NCBI RefSeq assembly: GCF_002217945.1
Contig: NZ_BCMG01000004.1
Coordinates: forward strand, 62,001-126,000
Origin: Secundilactobacillus silagei JCM 19001
GTDB taxonomy: Bacteria; Bacillota; Bacilli; Lactobacillales; Lactobacillaceae
DNA length: 64,000 nt
Direction: 5' to 3'
The notes under the pieces were generated by a model that saw only the letters and a program-made list of their open reading frames with translations, was not told the origin of the DNA and did not search any database. The position numbers and the translations under genes are program-made. Each line of letters begins with the position of its first letter. The stretch's first letter is position 1. Positions 1-9,100 of the stretch are shown one piece after another.

Positions 1-2
1 TG

Positions 3-245
3 CAAATTGGCTTAACGCATCGGCAAACCGTGTTAGTGATTTACGGGATTGCGTTGATCTTCGCCTTTATTTCGTTGATGTATCCCATTTCACCAACTTG
101 GGGCATCATTTGTTTGACCATCGCCAGTTTGGTGGGATTAGAGTTATTTGTGGAAGCAATCGGGTTAGTTGGTGTTAACCGCCAGCCCTTGTTAAATTGG
201 ATCAAGCGGATCGTCAAAGGGACGACTTCAAAAAATTCACATTGA
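3..245 (+). CDS. C-terminal end of TagO/WecA-type undecaprenyl-phosphate sugar-1-phosphate transferase (partial)
   Basis: The reading frame is open from base 3, so the gene starts left of the window; about 80 C-terminal residues are visible. The piece begins with a QIGLTHRQTV segment. This matches the end of the HLHH-type cytoplasmic loop of the MraY/WecA/TagO family, which transfers a sugar-1-phosphate to undecaprenyl phosphate at the start of wall teichoic acid or polysaccharide synthesis. Two hydrophobic membrane helices follow (roughly VLVIYGIALIFAFISLM and GIICLTIASLVGLELFV), then a basic cytoplasmic tail. The position next to yigZ (yvyE) agrees with the tagO-yvyE order common in Firmicutes. 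The exact sugar specificity cannot be read from this fragment. Confidence 0.75.
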   Translation, partial: QIGLTHRQTVLVIYGIALIFAFISLMYPISPTWGIICLTIASLVGLELFVEAIGLVGVNRQPLLNWIKRIVKGTTSKNSH

Positions 246-253
246 GTTGAGTG

Positions 254-468
254 AAGCTGTGACAAAACTCGGTAGATTCCAGAATTTAACCCCAAAAGTG
301 CTTGTTCCGGCGAACTTTGTCGGGACAAGCACTTTTGGGGTTAAATGGCCGGAATCTGAGTTTTGGCACGCGATTAGACTACATTGAAGTATTGAATAAA
401 TAGACATTTTTTTGCTATCTTCAGTTAAGAAGTCAGTTGAAATATTGACCAATATCGACTTAAGTCAC
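254..468 (+). repeat. Interspersed hairpin repeat, copy 1 (variable-stem element)
   Basis: This 215-bp intergenic element starts 8 nt after the tagO-like stop codon and recurs at 16376-16590 (same strand) and 21629-21844 (opposite strand). The first about 115 nt fold into one long hairpin. The basal stem pairs CAAAACTC...AGATTCC with GGAATCTGAGTTTTG around a conserved 3-nt GGT bulge. A central stem (CCCCAAAAGTGCTTGT with its complement) follows, then a conserved apical segment CGGCGAACTTTGTCGG. A tail of about 95 nt, conserved among copies, completes the element. Base and tail are nearly constant, but the central stem differs between copies on both arms. No poly-T tract follows the hairpin, so it is not a standard terminator. 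Confidence 0.85.
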
Positions 469-498
469 AAATTTTTTTTAGTCGGTTAAATTTAGTGG

Positions 499-1164
499 TC
501 AGTCTTTGGCAGTGTCAGCATCCGGATAAACCGGAACGTCAACTTCATGGTAGTGTTCATCACTGGCTTTGATCGTGACCTGCCCAGAAAGCAGGTTCAT
601 GATGTTGGTCTGAACTTGATCAACTAGGGCTAAATCAGCTGCGATAGTCACCTGAACGTCGCTACCATAGTCGGTGTTGACCACGTTGATTTGCTGCTGT
701 TCAAGGTGGTAGTTTAATTTTTCGTAGTTGGCATAGGAGACGGTGAGGATGAGATCTTGCTGCAGCACTTTTTTGACTAAACCAACTTGTTCAATGGCCC
801 GTGATGTTGAGTTGCTATACGCCCGAATCAGACCGCCGGCGCCCAACTTGGTACCGCCAAAGTAACGGGTGACCACGGCAACCACATCGTGCAGTGCCAT
901 CCGTTTTAAAACTTCTAGGATGGGCACGCCAGCGGTCCCAGAAGGTTCACCGTCGTCGCTTTCCCGTTGAATCTCGTCGTGTTCACCAAGCATGTAAGCA
1001 AAGCAGTTATGGTTGGCTTTGGGATTGGCTTGGCGGACTGATTCAATAAACACATCAGCAGTCTCTTTAGTAGTCGCTCGTTGCACGCTGCAGATAAAGC
1101 GTGATTTTTTAATTTCCAGCTCATGGGAACCGCTGGCCTTGATCGTTAAATAATTTTTTGACAT
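499..1164 (-). CDS. yigZ: YigZ/YvyE family (IMPACT family) protein
   Basis: This 221-residue protein has the UPF0029/IMPACT N-terminal domain and the DUF1949 C-terminal domain. Recognisable family blocks are KKSRFICSVQRATT near residue 20, ANHNCFAYMLGE near residue 50, SDDGEPSGTAGVPILEVL near residues 70-87 and the VTRYFGGTKLGAGGLIRAYS block near residues 97-116. The family is linked to translation and stress control (eukaryotic IMPACT), but its biochemical role in bacteria is unsettled. It starts at an ATG with a GGAG sequence about 10 nt upstream. It is divergent from comFA, with only about 50 nt between them. The neighbourhood (tagO on one side, comFA-comFC on the other) is the usual one in Bacilli. 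Confidence 0.9.
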   Translation of the reverse strand: MSKNYLTIKASGSHELEIKKSRFICSVQRATTKETADVFIESVRQANPKANHNCFAYMLGEHDEIQRESDDGEPSGTAGVPILEVLKRMALHDVVAVVTRYFGGTKLGAGGLIRAYSNSTSRAIEQVGLVKKVLQQDLILTVSYANYEKLNYHLEQQQINVVNTDYGSDVQVTIAADLALVDQVQTNIMNLLSGQVTIKASDEHYHEVDVPVYPDADTAKD

Positions 1165-1215
1165 CAGTTTATTACTCCATTTCTTGCGTAGTTATCTTGA
1201 TAAGAGGTGAGGATG

Positions 1216-2554
1216 ATGCAAGCAACCCAGTTATTTGGTCGGCAATTATTGGCCGACACAATGCCGAACGTCGCTGAATGGCAGCCCAAACTATTACGTC
1301 GGCCAGCGATGACCTTGACGGCGCAGTGGGCAATCTGTCAGCGCTGCGGTCAACGAACGGTGAAACAAACGGTTCAACTGCCGCGGAATAATTACTATTG
1401 CCCGCACTGTTTTCAGTTAGGCCGGGTGACGTCTGATCAGTGGCTCTGGTCGTTGCCAGAGCCCAACCAGTTTGCTAAGTTAGTTAAGCTGGACCGGCCA
1501 GCTGACGCCTGCTCAGGCTGCTTGCAGTCAAGAAATCAGTGCAATTTTTGCTGCTGGTCAGACCCATTTACTGTGGGCAGTGACCGGCGCCGGCAAAACC
1601 GAAATGCTGTTTAACGGAATTGAGCAGGCGTTAATGAAGGGACTGCGAGTCGCCATTGCCTCTCCTAGAGTGGACGTCTGTTTAGAATTAGCGCCACGTC
1701 TACAAGCCGCGTTTGCCAGCATCCCGCAAATTGTTTTGTATGGTGAGATGCCAGGTTCATATGACTATCGTCAGCTCACAATTTGCACCACTCACCAGCT
1801 ACTTCGATTTTACCATGCTTTTGACGTTCTCGTGATCGATGAAGTCGACGCTTTCCCGTTTGCTGCTGATCCGGGCTTGGCCTTTGCGGCTGAGCGGGCG
1901 AAAAAACTGACTGGCGCGTTGCTGTATCTGACCGCGACACCCAGTAAAGAACTGCAGCGACAAGAACGGCAGCAAAAAATTTCGGTCAGTTACTTGCCCG
2001 CGCGGTATCATGGGCACCCACTGCCGGAAATCCAGCTAAAATTAACTAACCAATGGCGCCGTTCACTACAGAAAAAACGTCTGCCAGGCGCAGTTAAAAG
2101 AACACTCAACCGAATCGTTACCAATCAAAGACGATTCTTGATTTTTGTACCGCACGTTAAAGACTTAGCTGCTTTGGCGGCTGCTTTAACCCAGAATTTT
2201 CCAGCGCTAAAGTTGGCTACCGTTCATGCCAGTGACCCAGAACGCCACGCCAAGGTTCAACGGATGCGAGACGGCGAGCTGGATTGCTTAGTGACCACCA
2301 CGATCTTGGAACGGGGCGTGACCTTTGCCAACATTGACGTGATCGTGCTGGGCGCGGATGATGGGGTGTTCTCGACGGCAGCATTAGTCCAGATCGCGGG
2401 TCGAGCTGGCAGAAAAGCAACTTATCCCACGGGGTTAGTCCAATTCTTTGCTGATAGTCAGACGCAGCCGATTAAAGAAGCCCGTCGGCAAATTCGATTT
2501 GTTAACCGAAAAGCACGACGAGAGGGTCTGTTAGGGGGACGTGATCATGACTGA
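1216..2554 (+). pseudogene. comFA: comFA, ATP-dependent DNA-uptake helicase, frameshifted
   Basis: ComFA is the cytoplasmic DEAD-box-like ATPase that helps pull transforming DNA through the competence channel. The first part (to about 1479) encodes the zinc-finger region (CQRCG and CPHC pairs). The second part encodes the helicase core: Walker A VTGAGKT (1580 on), DEVDAFPF, LTATPS, and the QIAGRAGR motif. The parts lie in different frames. The second frame reads SWTGQLTPAQ, the family motif just before the Walker A, but has a TAG stop at 1481-1483. A tandem AGTT-AGTT at 1478-1485 explains this: removing one unit restores K-L-S-W-T-G-Q-L-T-P. Start taken as ATG 1216 behind GAGGTGAGG; GTG 1207 lies inside that ribosome site. 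A sequencing error or programmed shift is possible but less likely. Confidence 0.85.
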
Positions 2555-3227
2555 ATGTATCCTGTGTCACCGTGATCAGCTGCGGCAGCCAACCCTGTGG
2601 CAGCTGTTAAATTTTCGGCCATTGGAAAACAGCCCGTTATGTCAGACCTGCTTAAATGGTTTCGAAGCAATTCCAACTGACCAGTCGTGCACGGGGTGCG
2701 GTCGGTTATGGCCGAATCAGCTCTGCAGCGACTGTGTGCGCTGGCAGGGGCTGCCGGAATTTAAAAACCGGGCGCTTTATCAATATAATGACCTGTTGAA
2801 GCAATTTATGTCACAGTATAAATTTTATGGGGATTACCGGTTACGGGCAGTATTTCAAGCGCAATTCTGTCAGGCGGTAAGCCAGGTTAACGCTGACCTG
2901 GTGATCCCAATTCCCATCAATCAAGCCACTGAACGTCAGCGCGGGTTTAATCAGGTAGCGGGATTCTTGGAGCAGCTCAAAACAACGGACGGACTCAAGA
3001 CTTTGGAACGCGATAAACGACAGCCGCAATCGGCAAAAAATCGCCAACAGCGTCTGCAGACGAAACAGCCATTTACGCTTAATTTAGACCGTGAAAAATT
3101 TAATAAAAAACGCATTTTGATCGTGGACGATATTTATACGACTGGCCGGACCATTCGCCACGCTGCTAAACTGCTGTTAGACGCTGGTGCCAGTGAGGTT
3201 ACGGGGCTTACTTTAGCCCACGGATAA
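2547..3227 (+). CDS. comFC: ComFC, late competence protein, amidophosphoribosyltransferase-like
   Basis: This 226-residue protein has an N-terminal zinc-ribbon made of cysteine pairs (CILC, CQTC, CTGCG, CSDC within about the first 65 residues). A phosphoribosyltransferase domain follows, with the PRPP-binding loop ILIVDDIYTTGRTI near residues 190-203. ComFC works with ComFA in uptake of single-stranded DNA during transformation. The start is taken as ATG 2547, 8 nt after AGGGGGA; it overlaps the comFA stop, so the two genes are translationally coupled. comFC is intact, although its partner is frameshifted. Confidence 0.9.
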   Translation: MTECILCHRDQLRQPTLWQLLNFRPLENSPLCQTCLNGFEAIPTDQSCTGCGRLWPNQLCSDCVRWQGLPEFKNRALYQYNDLLKQFMSQYKFYGDYRLRAVFQAQFCQAVSQVNADLVIPIPINQATERQRGFNQVAGFLEQLKTTDGLKTLERDKRQPQSAKNRQQRLQTKQPFTLNLDREKFNKKRILIVDDIYTTGRTIRHAAKLLLDAGASEVTGLTLAHG

Positions 3228-3269
3228 AATATTAATGACCAGAATAATGCGGTTCTCAGCCGTAAACTA

Positions 3270-3298
3270 TTGTGTATTGTAGCGCTTTCTATTATAAT
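3270..3298 (+). promoter_or_regulatory. Probable sigma-A promoter of hpf
   Basis: A TTGTGT -35 hexamer (3270-3275) and a perfect TATAAT -10 hexamer (3293-3298) are separated by 17 bp. They lie about 88 bp upstream of the hpf start codon. Confidence 0.6.
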
Positions 3299-3385
3299 TA
3301 AGCTATAAACAAAACAAACATTTAAGCGGTGGTTTCAGGTAGGCTTAAATTAACTTTTGTTTGTTGTGGAAGGGAGAGAAGTTCT

Positions 3386-3940
3386 ATGCTCACATTCAAT
3401 ATTCGTGGTGAAAACATTGAGGTCACTCAGGCAATCAGGGATTACGTGCAAAAGCGGATCAGCAAGCTTGAGAAGTATTTTGAGCAAAGCGTTGATTCAA
3501 CTGCTCATGTTAATCTGAAGGTGTACCAAAACAAGGATTCAAAGGTGGAAGTTACGATTCCGCTACCTTATTTAACCTTACGAGCAGAAGAGACGTCCCC
3601 AGATCTGTATGCAAGTATTGATTTGGTTACGGATAAGCTAGAGCGTCAGATCCGCAAATACAAGACAAAGGTCAACCGTAAGTCCCGTGAAAAGGGCTTC
3701 AAGAATCTTGAATTTACACCAGAAGCTGCTGACAACGAAGATACTGATGACAGTAAGAAGTTAGAAGTTGTTCGGACGAAGCGGCTTTCATTAAAACCAA
3801 TGGACAATGAAGAAGCAATTCTGCAGATGGATATGCTGGGGCACGACTTCTTTATCTATGAAGATGCTGATACCGATGCCGTTAACATTGTCTATCGTCG
3901 TAACGATGGACGTTATGGCTTGATTGAAGCCGGCGATTAA
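3386..3940 (+). CDS. hpf: Ribosome hibernation promoting factor, long form
   Basis: This 184-residue protein is long enough to hold both the ribosome-binding domain (about residues 1-100, starting MLTFNIRGENIEVTQAIRDYV) and the C-terminal dimerisation domain of long HPF (about 125-184, with LSLKPMDNEEAILQMDMLGHDFFIY). Long HPF inactivates 70S ribosomes and joins them as 100S dimers in stationary phase or starvation. The start is ATG 3386, 6 nt after a GGAAGGGAGAGAA ribosome site; the frame is open further upstream to a GTG at 3329, but that part is not conserved. It is a single-gene unit with its own promoter and terminator, directly before secA as in many lactobacilli. Confidence 0.95.
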   Translation: MLTFNIRGENIEVTQAIRDYVQKRISKLEKYFEQSVDSTAHVNLKVYQNKDSKVEVTIPLPYLTLRAEETSPDLYASIDLVTDKLERQIRKYKTKVNRKSREKGFKNLEFTPEAADNEDTDDSKKLEVVRTKRLSLKPMDNEEAILQMDMLGHDFFIYEDADTDAVNIVYRRNDGRYGLIEAGD

Positions 3941-3960
3941 TTATAATTGAAACTAATTGT

Positions 3961-4000
3961 GAAGGGATCGAAGCCGTTTTATGAGGGCTGCGGTCCCTTT
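3961..4000 (+). terminator. Rho-independent terminator after hpf
   Basis: A hairpin AAGGGATCGAAGCC / GGCTGCGGTCCCTTT with an AT-rich loop lies about 20 nt downstream of the hpf stop. The T-run is short. Confidence 0.65.
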
Positions 4001-4054
4001 GTATTCTCCCTGTAAAGCGGCTGTCACCATTTTTTAAAAAATATAACCAGTGAA

Positions 4055-4070
4055 TCAGTTTTAAAACTGA
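4055..4070. promoter_or_regulatory. 16-bp perfect palindrome upstream of secA
   Basis: TCAGTTTTAAAACTGA is a perfect palindrome ending 3 bp before a TATAAA sequence (4073-4078), in the 150-bp gap between the hpf terminator and secA. It could be a repressor site over a secA promoter, or an AT-rich coincidence. No -35 hexamer stands out. Confidence 0.3.
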
Positions 4071-4152
4071 CGTATAAATGTTAGACTAATGATTGGTATG
4101 CAATCAAATGAATGATAATAATTGAGAACACATTAACAGAAGGGAATCAAGA

Positions 4153-6516
4153 ATGGCTAACTTTTTACGACGCTGGGTCGAAAGTGATAAACGTGAACTT
4201 CGACGAATCAGCAAAATAGCAGATAAAGTTAACGACTACTCTAAACAGTACGAAAATTTATCTGATGACGAATTAAAAGCAAAAACACCAGAATTTCAAA
4301 AACGGTATCAAGATGGGGAAACCCTAGATGACTTACTACCAGAAGCCTTTGCGGTTGCTCGTGAAGGTGCCAAGCGGGTGCTTGGTTTATACCCATTCCA
4401 TGTGCAAATCATGGGTGGCATCGTGCTTCATGAAGGTAACATTGCCGAAATGAAGACTGGTGAAGGTAAGACCTTGACAGCCACAATGCCAGTTTACTTA
4501 AACGCATTGTCTGGTAAAGGGGTTCACGTTGTGACGGTTAACGAATACCTGTCATCTCGTGACGCTTCTGAAATGGGTGAACTTTATAATTGGCTGGGCT
4601 TAAGTGTTGGCCTGAACTTAACTGAAAAGTCACCTGAAGAAAAGCGGGCGGCTTATAATGCTGACATCACCTATTCCACTAACGCTGAAATCGGGTTTGA
4701 TTATCTGCGTGACAACATGGTGGTCTATAAGGAAGACATGGTTCAGCGACCATTAAACTTTGCCATTGTCGATGAAGTGGATTCGATCCTGATCGATGAA
4801 GCCCGGACACCACTGATCATTTCTGGTCAATCTGAAGGGACTTCACAGCTGTATCAACGAACTGACCGATTTGCCAAGACCTTGCATGAAGATACTGATT
4901 TTAAGATCGATCTGGAATCTAAGAGTGTGTCCTTAACTGAAGGCGGCATCGCTAAAGCTGAAAAATACTTTAACCTTAAGAACCTTTACGATACTGACAA
5001 CACTGCTTTGACCCACCATTTGGATCAAGCCTTACGGGCGAACTTCATTATGCTTCGCGATAAGGACTACGTGGTTTCTGACGGCGAAGTTTTGATCGTT
5101 GATTCATTTACTGGTCGTGTCATGGAAGGCCGTCGTTATTCTGACGGACTGCATCAAGCGATTGAAGCCAAAGAGGGCGTGGATATTCAAGAAGAATCCA
5201 AGACCATGGCCAACATCACTTACCAAAACATGTTCCGGATGTACGATAAGCTGGCTGGTATGACGGGGACTGCCCGGACGGAAATTGAAGAATTCCGTGA
5301 AATTTACAACATGGAAGTTATTTCTGTGCCAACCAACAAGCCGGTTATTCGAATCGATGAACCAGACGTGCTGTACCCAACTTTGGAAGCTAAATTTAAC
5401 GCGGTTGCTGACCGCATTAAAGAGTTGCATGAAAAGGGTCAGCCAATCTTAGTTGGGACGGTTGCGGTCGAAACGTCTGAATATATCTCACAACTGCTAG
5501 ATAAAGAGAATATTCCGCACGTTGTTTTGAACGCGAAAAACCATGCCAAGGAAGCCGATATCATTATGAATGCCGGTCAACGTGGTGCGGTTACGATTGC
5601 CACCAACATGGCCGGTCGTGGGACTGATATCAAGCTGGGACCCGGTGTTCGTGAATTAGGCGGACTCGTGGTACTGGGGACTGAACGACATGAATCACGA
5701 CGAATCGATAATCAACTGCGTGGCCGTTCTGGCCGTCAAGGTGATCCTGGTTTGACTCAGTTCTACCTGTCACTTGAAGATGACCTGCTTCGTCGGTTCG
5801 GGACTGACCGGGTCAAGGCCTTCCTTGAACGGATGAACGTTGAAGGCGACGATGCCGTGATCAAGAGTAAAATGATCAGCCGTCAAGTTGAATCAGCACA
5901 AAAGCGGGTTGAAGGTAACAACTATGATTCTCGTAAGAACGTGCTGCAGTACGATGATGTTATGCGGGCTCAGCGTGAAGTGATCTACGGGCAACGTAAT
6001 GACGTTATCGATGAAGAAAAGTCATTAAAATGGGTCATTACACCAATGTTTGACCGGACGATCGATCGGGTGGTCAACTTGCATACGCAAGGTGAACAAA
6101 AGGATTGGGATCTGAGTACGATCCTAGACTTTGCGATTTCCGCCTTGGTCAGCCCTGATAAAGTTAAGTTAGACGACTTTAAGAATAAGGATGCTGATCA
6201 GATCAAGGAATTGCTGAAGAGTTTGGCTGAAGGTGTTTATGAAGAAAAGCAAAAGCAGCTTTACGATCCAGCACAAATGCTTGAATTTGAAAAAGTGGTT
6301 ATTCTGCGAGTGGTTGACTCTCATTGGACCGATCACATTGACGTCATGGATCAACTGCGGACCTCAATTGGGTTACGTGGTTACGGTCAATTGAACCCCT
6401 TAGTTGAATATCAACAAGATGGTTACCGGATGTTTGAAGAAATGATTGCCGACATCGACTATGATGCAACTCGGCTGTTCATGAAGTCCGAAATTCGTCA
6501 AAATATTAAGCGTTAA
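4153..6516 (+). CDS. secA: SecA, preprotein translocase ATPase
   Basis: This 787-residue protein is the motor that drives preproteins through SecYEG. Visible features are Walker A GEGKT at residues 103-107, [13 protein letters not shown] at about 207-219 (Walker B), the preprotein crosslinking region, [13 protein letters not shown] and [13 protein letters not shown] of the second nucleotide-binding fold, and the helical wing and scaffold to the C-terminus. The protein ends IRQNIKR and lacks the C-terminal cysteine-rich zinc/SecB-binding tail found in many SecA proteins; this is common in lactobacilli. The start is ATG 4153 behind AGAAGGGAA. It is the only SecA in the window, so it is the general SecA1 rather than an accessory SecA2. 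Confidence 0.98.
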   Translation: MANFLRRWVESDKRELRRISKIADKVNDYSKQYENLSDDELKAKTPEFQKRYQDGETLDDLLPEAFAVAREGAKRVLGLYPFHVQIMGGIVLHEGNIAEMKTGEGKTLTATMPVYLNALSGKGVHVVTVNEYLSSRDASEMGELYNWLGLSVGLNLTEKSPEEKRAAYNADITYSTNAEIGFDYLRDNMVVYKEDMVQRPLNFAIVDEVDSILIDEARTPLIISGQSEGTSQLYQRTDRFAKTLHEDTDFKIDLESKSVSLTEGGIAKAEKYFNLKNLYDTDNTALTHHLDQALRANFIMLRDKDYVVSDGEVLIVDSFTGRVMEGRRYSDGLHQAIEAKEGVDIQEESKTMANITYQNMFRMYDKLAGMTGTARTEIEEFREIYNMEVISVPTNKPVIRIDEPDVLYPTLEAKFNAVADRIKELHEKGQPILVGTVAVETSEYISQLLDKENIPHVVLNAKNHAKEADIIMNAGQRGAVTIATNMAGRGTDIKLGPGVRELGGLVVLGTERHESRRIDNQLRGRSGRQGDPGLTQFYLSLEDDLLRRFGTDRVKAFLERMNVEGDDAVIKSKMISRQVESAQKRVEGNNYDSRKNVLQYDDVMRAQREVIYGQRNDVIDEEKSLKWVITPMFDRTIDRVVNLHTQGEQKDWDLSTILDFAISALVSPDKVKLDDFKNKDADQIKELLKSLAEGVYEEKQKQLYDPAQMLEFEKVVILRVVDSHWTDHIDVMDQLRTSIGLRGYGQLNPLVEYQQDGYRMFEEMIADIDYDATRLFMKSEIRQNIKR

Positions 6517-6524
6517 TCAACTGA

Positions 6525-6557
6525 AAAATCTGTATGGCTCTGGTCATGCGGATTTTT
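6525..6557 (+). terminator. Terminator after secA
   Basis: A 12-bp hairpin AAAATCTGTATG / CATGCGGATTTT with two G-U pairs and an 8-nt loop ends in T5. It starts 8 nt after the secA stop. Confidence 0.65.
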
Positions 6558-6629
6558 AGTATCTAGAGAAAATGATAGCTTATGTGTTATTGCGTGTTGC
6601 TTTAGCACATGAAGCGTGGAGGTCATAAT

Positions 6630-7746
6630 ATGGAATTAAGCGATATTAAACACGATATAAAAGCCATGACAAGTGAAATCGATGGCTTTGGGAGGTCACT
6701 TTGACTTAGATGCCTTGAATGAAAGTATTTCAATCAATGAGTCTAAGATGGCTGAACCGGGTTTCTGGGATAATCAACCCAGAGCTCAGAAGCTGATCGA
6801 TGAGACGAATCAGCTGAAAGCCAAGTCAGAATCATATCAGAGCTTAAAAGATCAGCTAGATGACGTTTCGGTGGCGGTTGAGCTACTGGAGGAGGGACCG
6901 GATGCGGATGTGCAAGATGAGCTAGAAGAAAATCTAGCAACGCTTAAGAAAAATCTGCATCAATACCGGCTGAACCTCTTGTTAAACGGACCGTATGATG
7001 CGAACAACGCCATTTTGGAAATTCATCCCGGCGCTGGCGGGACTGAATCGCAGGACTGGGGGTCAATGCTGCTTCGAATGTATACGCGTTGGGCTGAACA
7101 GCACGGTTTTACCGTTGAGACGCTGGATTATCAAGCCGGTGAAGTTGCTGGAATCAGTTCCGTGACGATTCTAATTTCGGGACATAATGCTTACGGGTAT
7201 CTGCGTTCGGAGAAGGGCGTTCACCGGTTAGTCCGGATTTCACCATTTGATTCGGCTGGGCGGCGTCACACCTCGTTTGCGTCAGTTGATGTGCTGCCGG
7301 AACTAGACGAGTTTGTGAATATTGAGATCAATCCAGCTGACTTAAAGGTGGACGTCTACCGTGCCAGCGGTGCTGGTGGCCAACACGTTAACAAAACGTC
7401 GTCAGCGGTTCGAATTACTCATGAGCCCACCGGTATCGTGGTGGCCAGCCAAGCGCAGCGTTCCCAGCTGCAAAACCGGCAAACGGCCATGAATATGCTG
7501 AAAGCGAAATTGTACGAACGTGAAGAGGAGAAGAAGGCGGCTAAGAAGGCAGCCATTGAAGGCGAACAGCTTGATATTGGCTGGGGTTCTCAGATTCGTT
7601 CCTACGTTTTCCACCCCTACACCATGGTGAAAGATCACCGGACCAATTACGAGACCGGTAATGGTCAAGCAGTGATGGACGGCGATCTCGATCCGTTTAT
7701 TAACGCTTATTTACAGTATCAGTTAGAGCAAGCTAACCCTGATTGA
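6630..7746 (+). CDS. prfB: Peptide chain release factor 2 (programmed +1 frameshift)
   Basis: RF2 releases finished proteins at UGA and UAA. Translation starts at ATG 6630 (RBS GTGGAGG), reads 24 codons, and meets an in-frame TGA at 6702-6704. The site reads GGGAGGTCACTTTGAC: an SD-like GGGAGG, then CTT TGA C, the classic prfB autoregulatory +1 slip site. Reading resumes at 6703 and continues to 7746, giving 371 residues. The RF2 tripeptide SPF is at about 204-206 and the catalytic GGQ at about 249-251. When RF2 is scarce, the ribosome pauses at UGA and shifts, so RF2 controls its own synthesis. Annotation pipelines may call only the downstream frame from 6673; the 24-codon leader should be included. 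Confidence 0.97.
6693..6705 (+). promoter_or_regulatory. Programmed +1 frameshift site in prfB
   Basis: An internal SD-like GGGAGG (6690-6695) sits 3 nt upstream of CTT-TGA-C (6699-6705), the arrangement known from E. coli and B. subtilis prfB. The P-site tRNA-Leu slips from CUU to UUU. Confidence 0.95.
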
Positions 7747-7751
7747 TGACG

Positions 7752-7797
7752 AAAAACGTCTAACCCATTCTTTATAAGAGTTGTTAGGCGCTTTTCT
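7752..7797 (+). terminator. Terminator after prfB
   Basis: An imperfect hairpin AAAAACGTCTAAC / GTTAGGCGCTTTT with a loop of about 16 nt, followed by a T-rich stretch. Confidence 0.55.
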
Positions 7798-7886
7798 TTA
7801 CAGTCTAAATAGTTAACGCCCTATACCATAACTGCTATATAACTTTTAAACCGGACTTTCACGCTAAGAAAACGGTTGTAGTAGGT

Positions 7887-7898
7887 TTATGCTATACT
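7887..7898 (+). promoter_or_regulatory. Extended -10 promoter for the PDZ protein-phoPR unit
   Basis: The sequence TGCTATACT forms an extended -10 element (TG-N-TATACT, hexamer 7893-7898). No good -35 hexamer is seen 16-18 bp upstream. Confidence 0.4.
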
Positions 7899-7936
7899 GC
7901 TTTTAGAAACAGATAATGAAAATGCAGGTGTTGATA

Positions 7937-9091
7937 ATGACAATTGGATTATTGATATTAAGTTTAGTGGCTCAACCGGTTTGGTGGGCTGGCTTAATTC
8001 GTGAGTGGTGGATAGCTGATAAACGGATCAAGCGGGAACGATTAACCTTTGGCAGTGCCGTTTATTCTGATAAATATGAAGTTCGGCATTTTGTGCTATA
8101 CAGTGTTTTCCTGGGACTGATTTTTTCAATCGTCTCGTTTGTTTTGGGCATGACTGTGCCTATCAGCTGGTGGGTTTGTTACACCGTTTTGGCGTTGATT
8201 GCGATGATTATCGGTCTGGGGGCGCGACTTCCAATGACCCTTTTTGTCGGATCCGTGGTATTGTATGACTGGTTCAGTAAACTTGATATGAACCAGCAAC
8301 TCATGTCTGGGATGCGGCAATTAGATTTTTCCGGTAAGGCAGTTAATCTGGCTGATTTCGTGATTTTATTTGCAGCGGTTTTGTGCTTGCTTGGTTTTTG
8401 GCTGCACAAGATCGGAGGCCGCTTTGCTTCACCCAAAATTTTTGCGCAGAAGCGCGGTAAACTCATTGTGGGTTATCCCTTTAACGAACTGCTAGTGGTC
8501 CCAATGCTGGTCTTAGTGCCAGGGAACTTTATCAGCACGCATTTAGCATTCTGGCCAGTTTTGTCATTTGGGTCGACCAGTGTCACGCCACTATTTTTAC
8601 CATTACTGATTGGTTTGCATCTGACAATTTTCAAACAAGCGCCGAAAACGGCTTTCAAGAAATTAGCCAAAATGATTCTGATACTGAGCGTCTTGGTACT
8701 GATTGGCGGCGGTCTATCGCTATTGAGTAAGTCCGTGGCCGCGATTGTACTGGGATTAGCGTATGTCTGCTATATTGGCTGTTTAATTAAAGCACGCTGG
8801 CATGACCGGCGGCAGTCGTTTTGGTTTTCTAAAGTTGACCACGGTGTCCGGGTGTTAGGCATCAAGCCAGAAACGCCGGCCGCCAAGATGGATATCCAAG
8901 TTGGTGATATTATTACGACTTGCAACCAGCAGCCAGTATCTTCGGAAACTAATTTTTACGAAGCTTTATTGTTAGACCCAACGTATTGTCACCTTAAGAT
9001 TCAGACGCCAGAAGGTGATCTGAAAGTTACCGAAACCGCCATTTTTGACGGTGCCCCGCATGAGATTGGAATTGTCATGTTCAAAGATTAG
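7937..9091 (+). CDS. Polytopic membrane protein with C-terminal PDZ domain (MinJ-like)
   Basis: This protein of about 384 residues has 8 or more hydrophobic segments over the first about 290 residues, then a PDZ domain in the last about 100 (HGVRVLGIKPETPAAKMDIQVGDIITTCNQQPVSS). This architecture matches MinJ (YvjD) of Bacillus, which bridges DivIVA and MinD at the septum, and related topology-determining PDZ proteins. The gene lies near prfB as minJ does in Bacillus. I choose ATG 7937, 6 nt after AGGTG; ATG 7916 is an in-frame alternative with a poorer ribosome site. It is 9 nt upstream of phoP, so probably co-transcribed. Function is inferred from architecture and place only. Confidence 0.6.
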   Translation: MTIGLLILSLVAQPVWWAGLIREWWIADKRIKRERLTFGSAVYSDKYEVRHFVLYSVFLGLIFSIVSFVLGMTVPISWWVCYTVLALIAMIIGLGARLPMTLFVGSVVLYDWFSKLDMNQQLMSGMRQLDFSGKAVNLADFVILFAAVLCLLGFWLHKIGGRFASPKIFAQKRGKLIVGYPFNELLVVPMLVLVPGNFISTHLAFWPVLSFGSTSVTPLFLPLLIGLHLTIFKQAPKTAFKKLAKMILILSVLVLIGGGLSLLSKSVAAIVLGLAYVCYIGCLIKARWHDRRQSFWFSKVDHGVRVLGIKPETPAAKMDIQVGDIITTCNQQPVSSETNFYEALLLDPTYCHLKIQTPEGDLKVTETAIFDGAPHEIGIVMFKD

Positions 9092-9100
9092 GAGGGCCTT

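Noticed and set aside
254-371. Repeat copy 1 as an ordinary rho-independent terminator of the tagO-like gene
   Set aside because: The hairpin is over 100 nt with an internal bulge and conserved loop, lacks a T-run, and is followed by a conserved tail of about 95 nt.
3280-3293. cre-like TGTAGCGCTTTCTA within the hpf promoter
   Set aside because: It has the AGCGCT core but is one base short between the conserved halves of the CcpA consensus.
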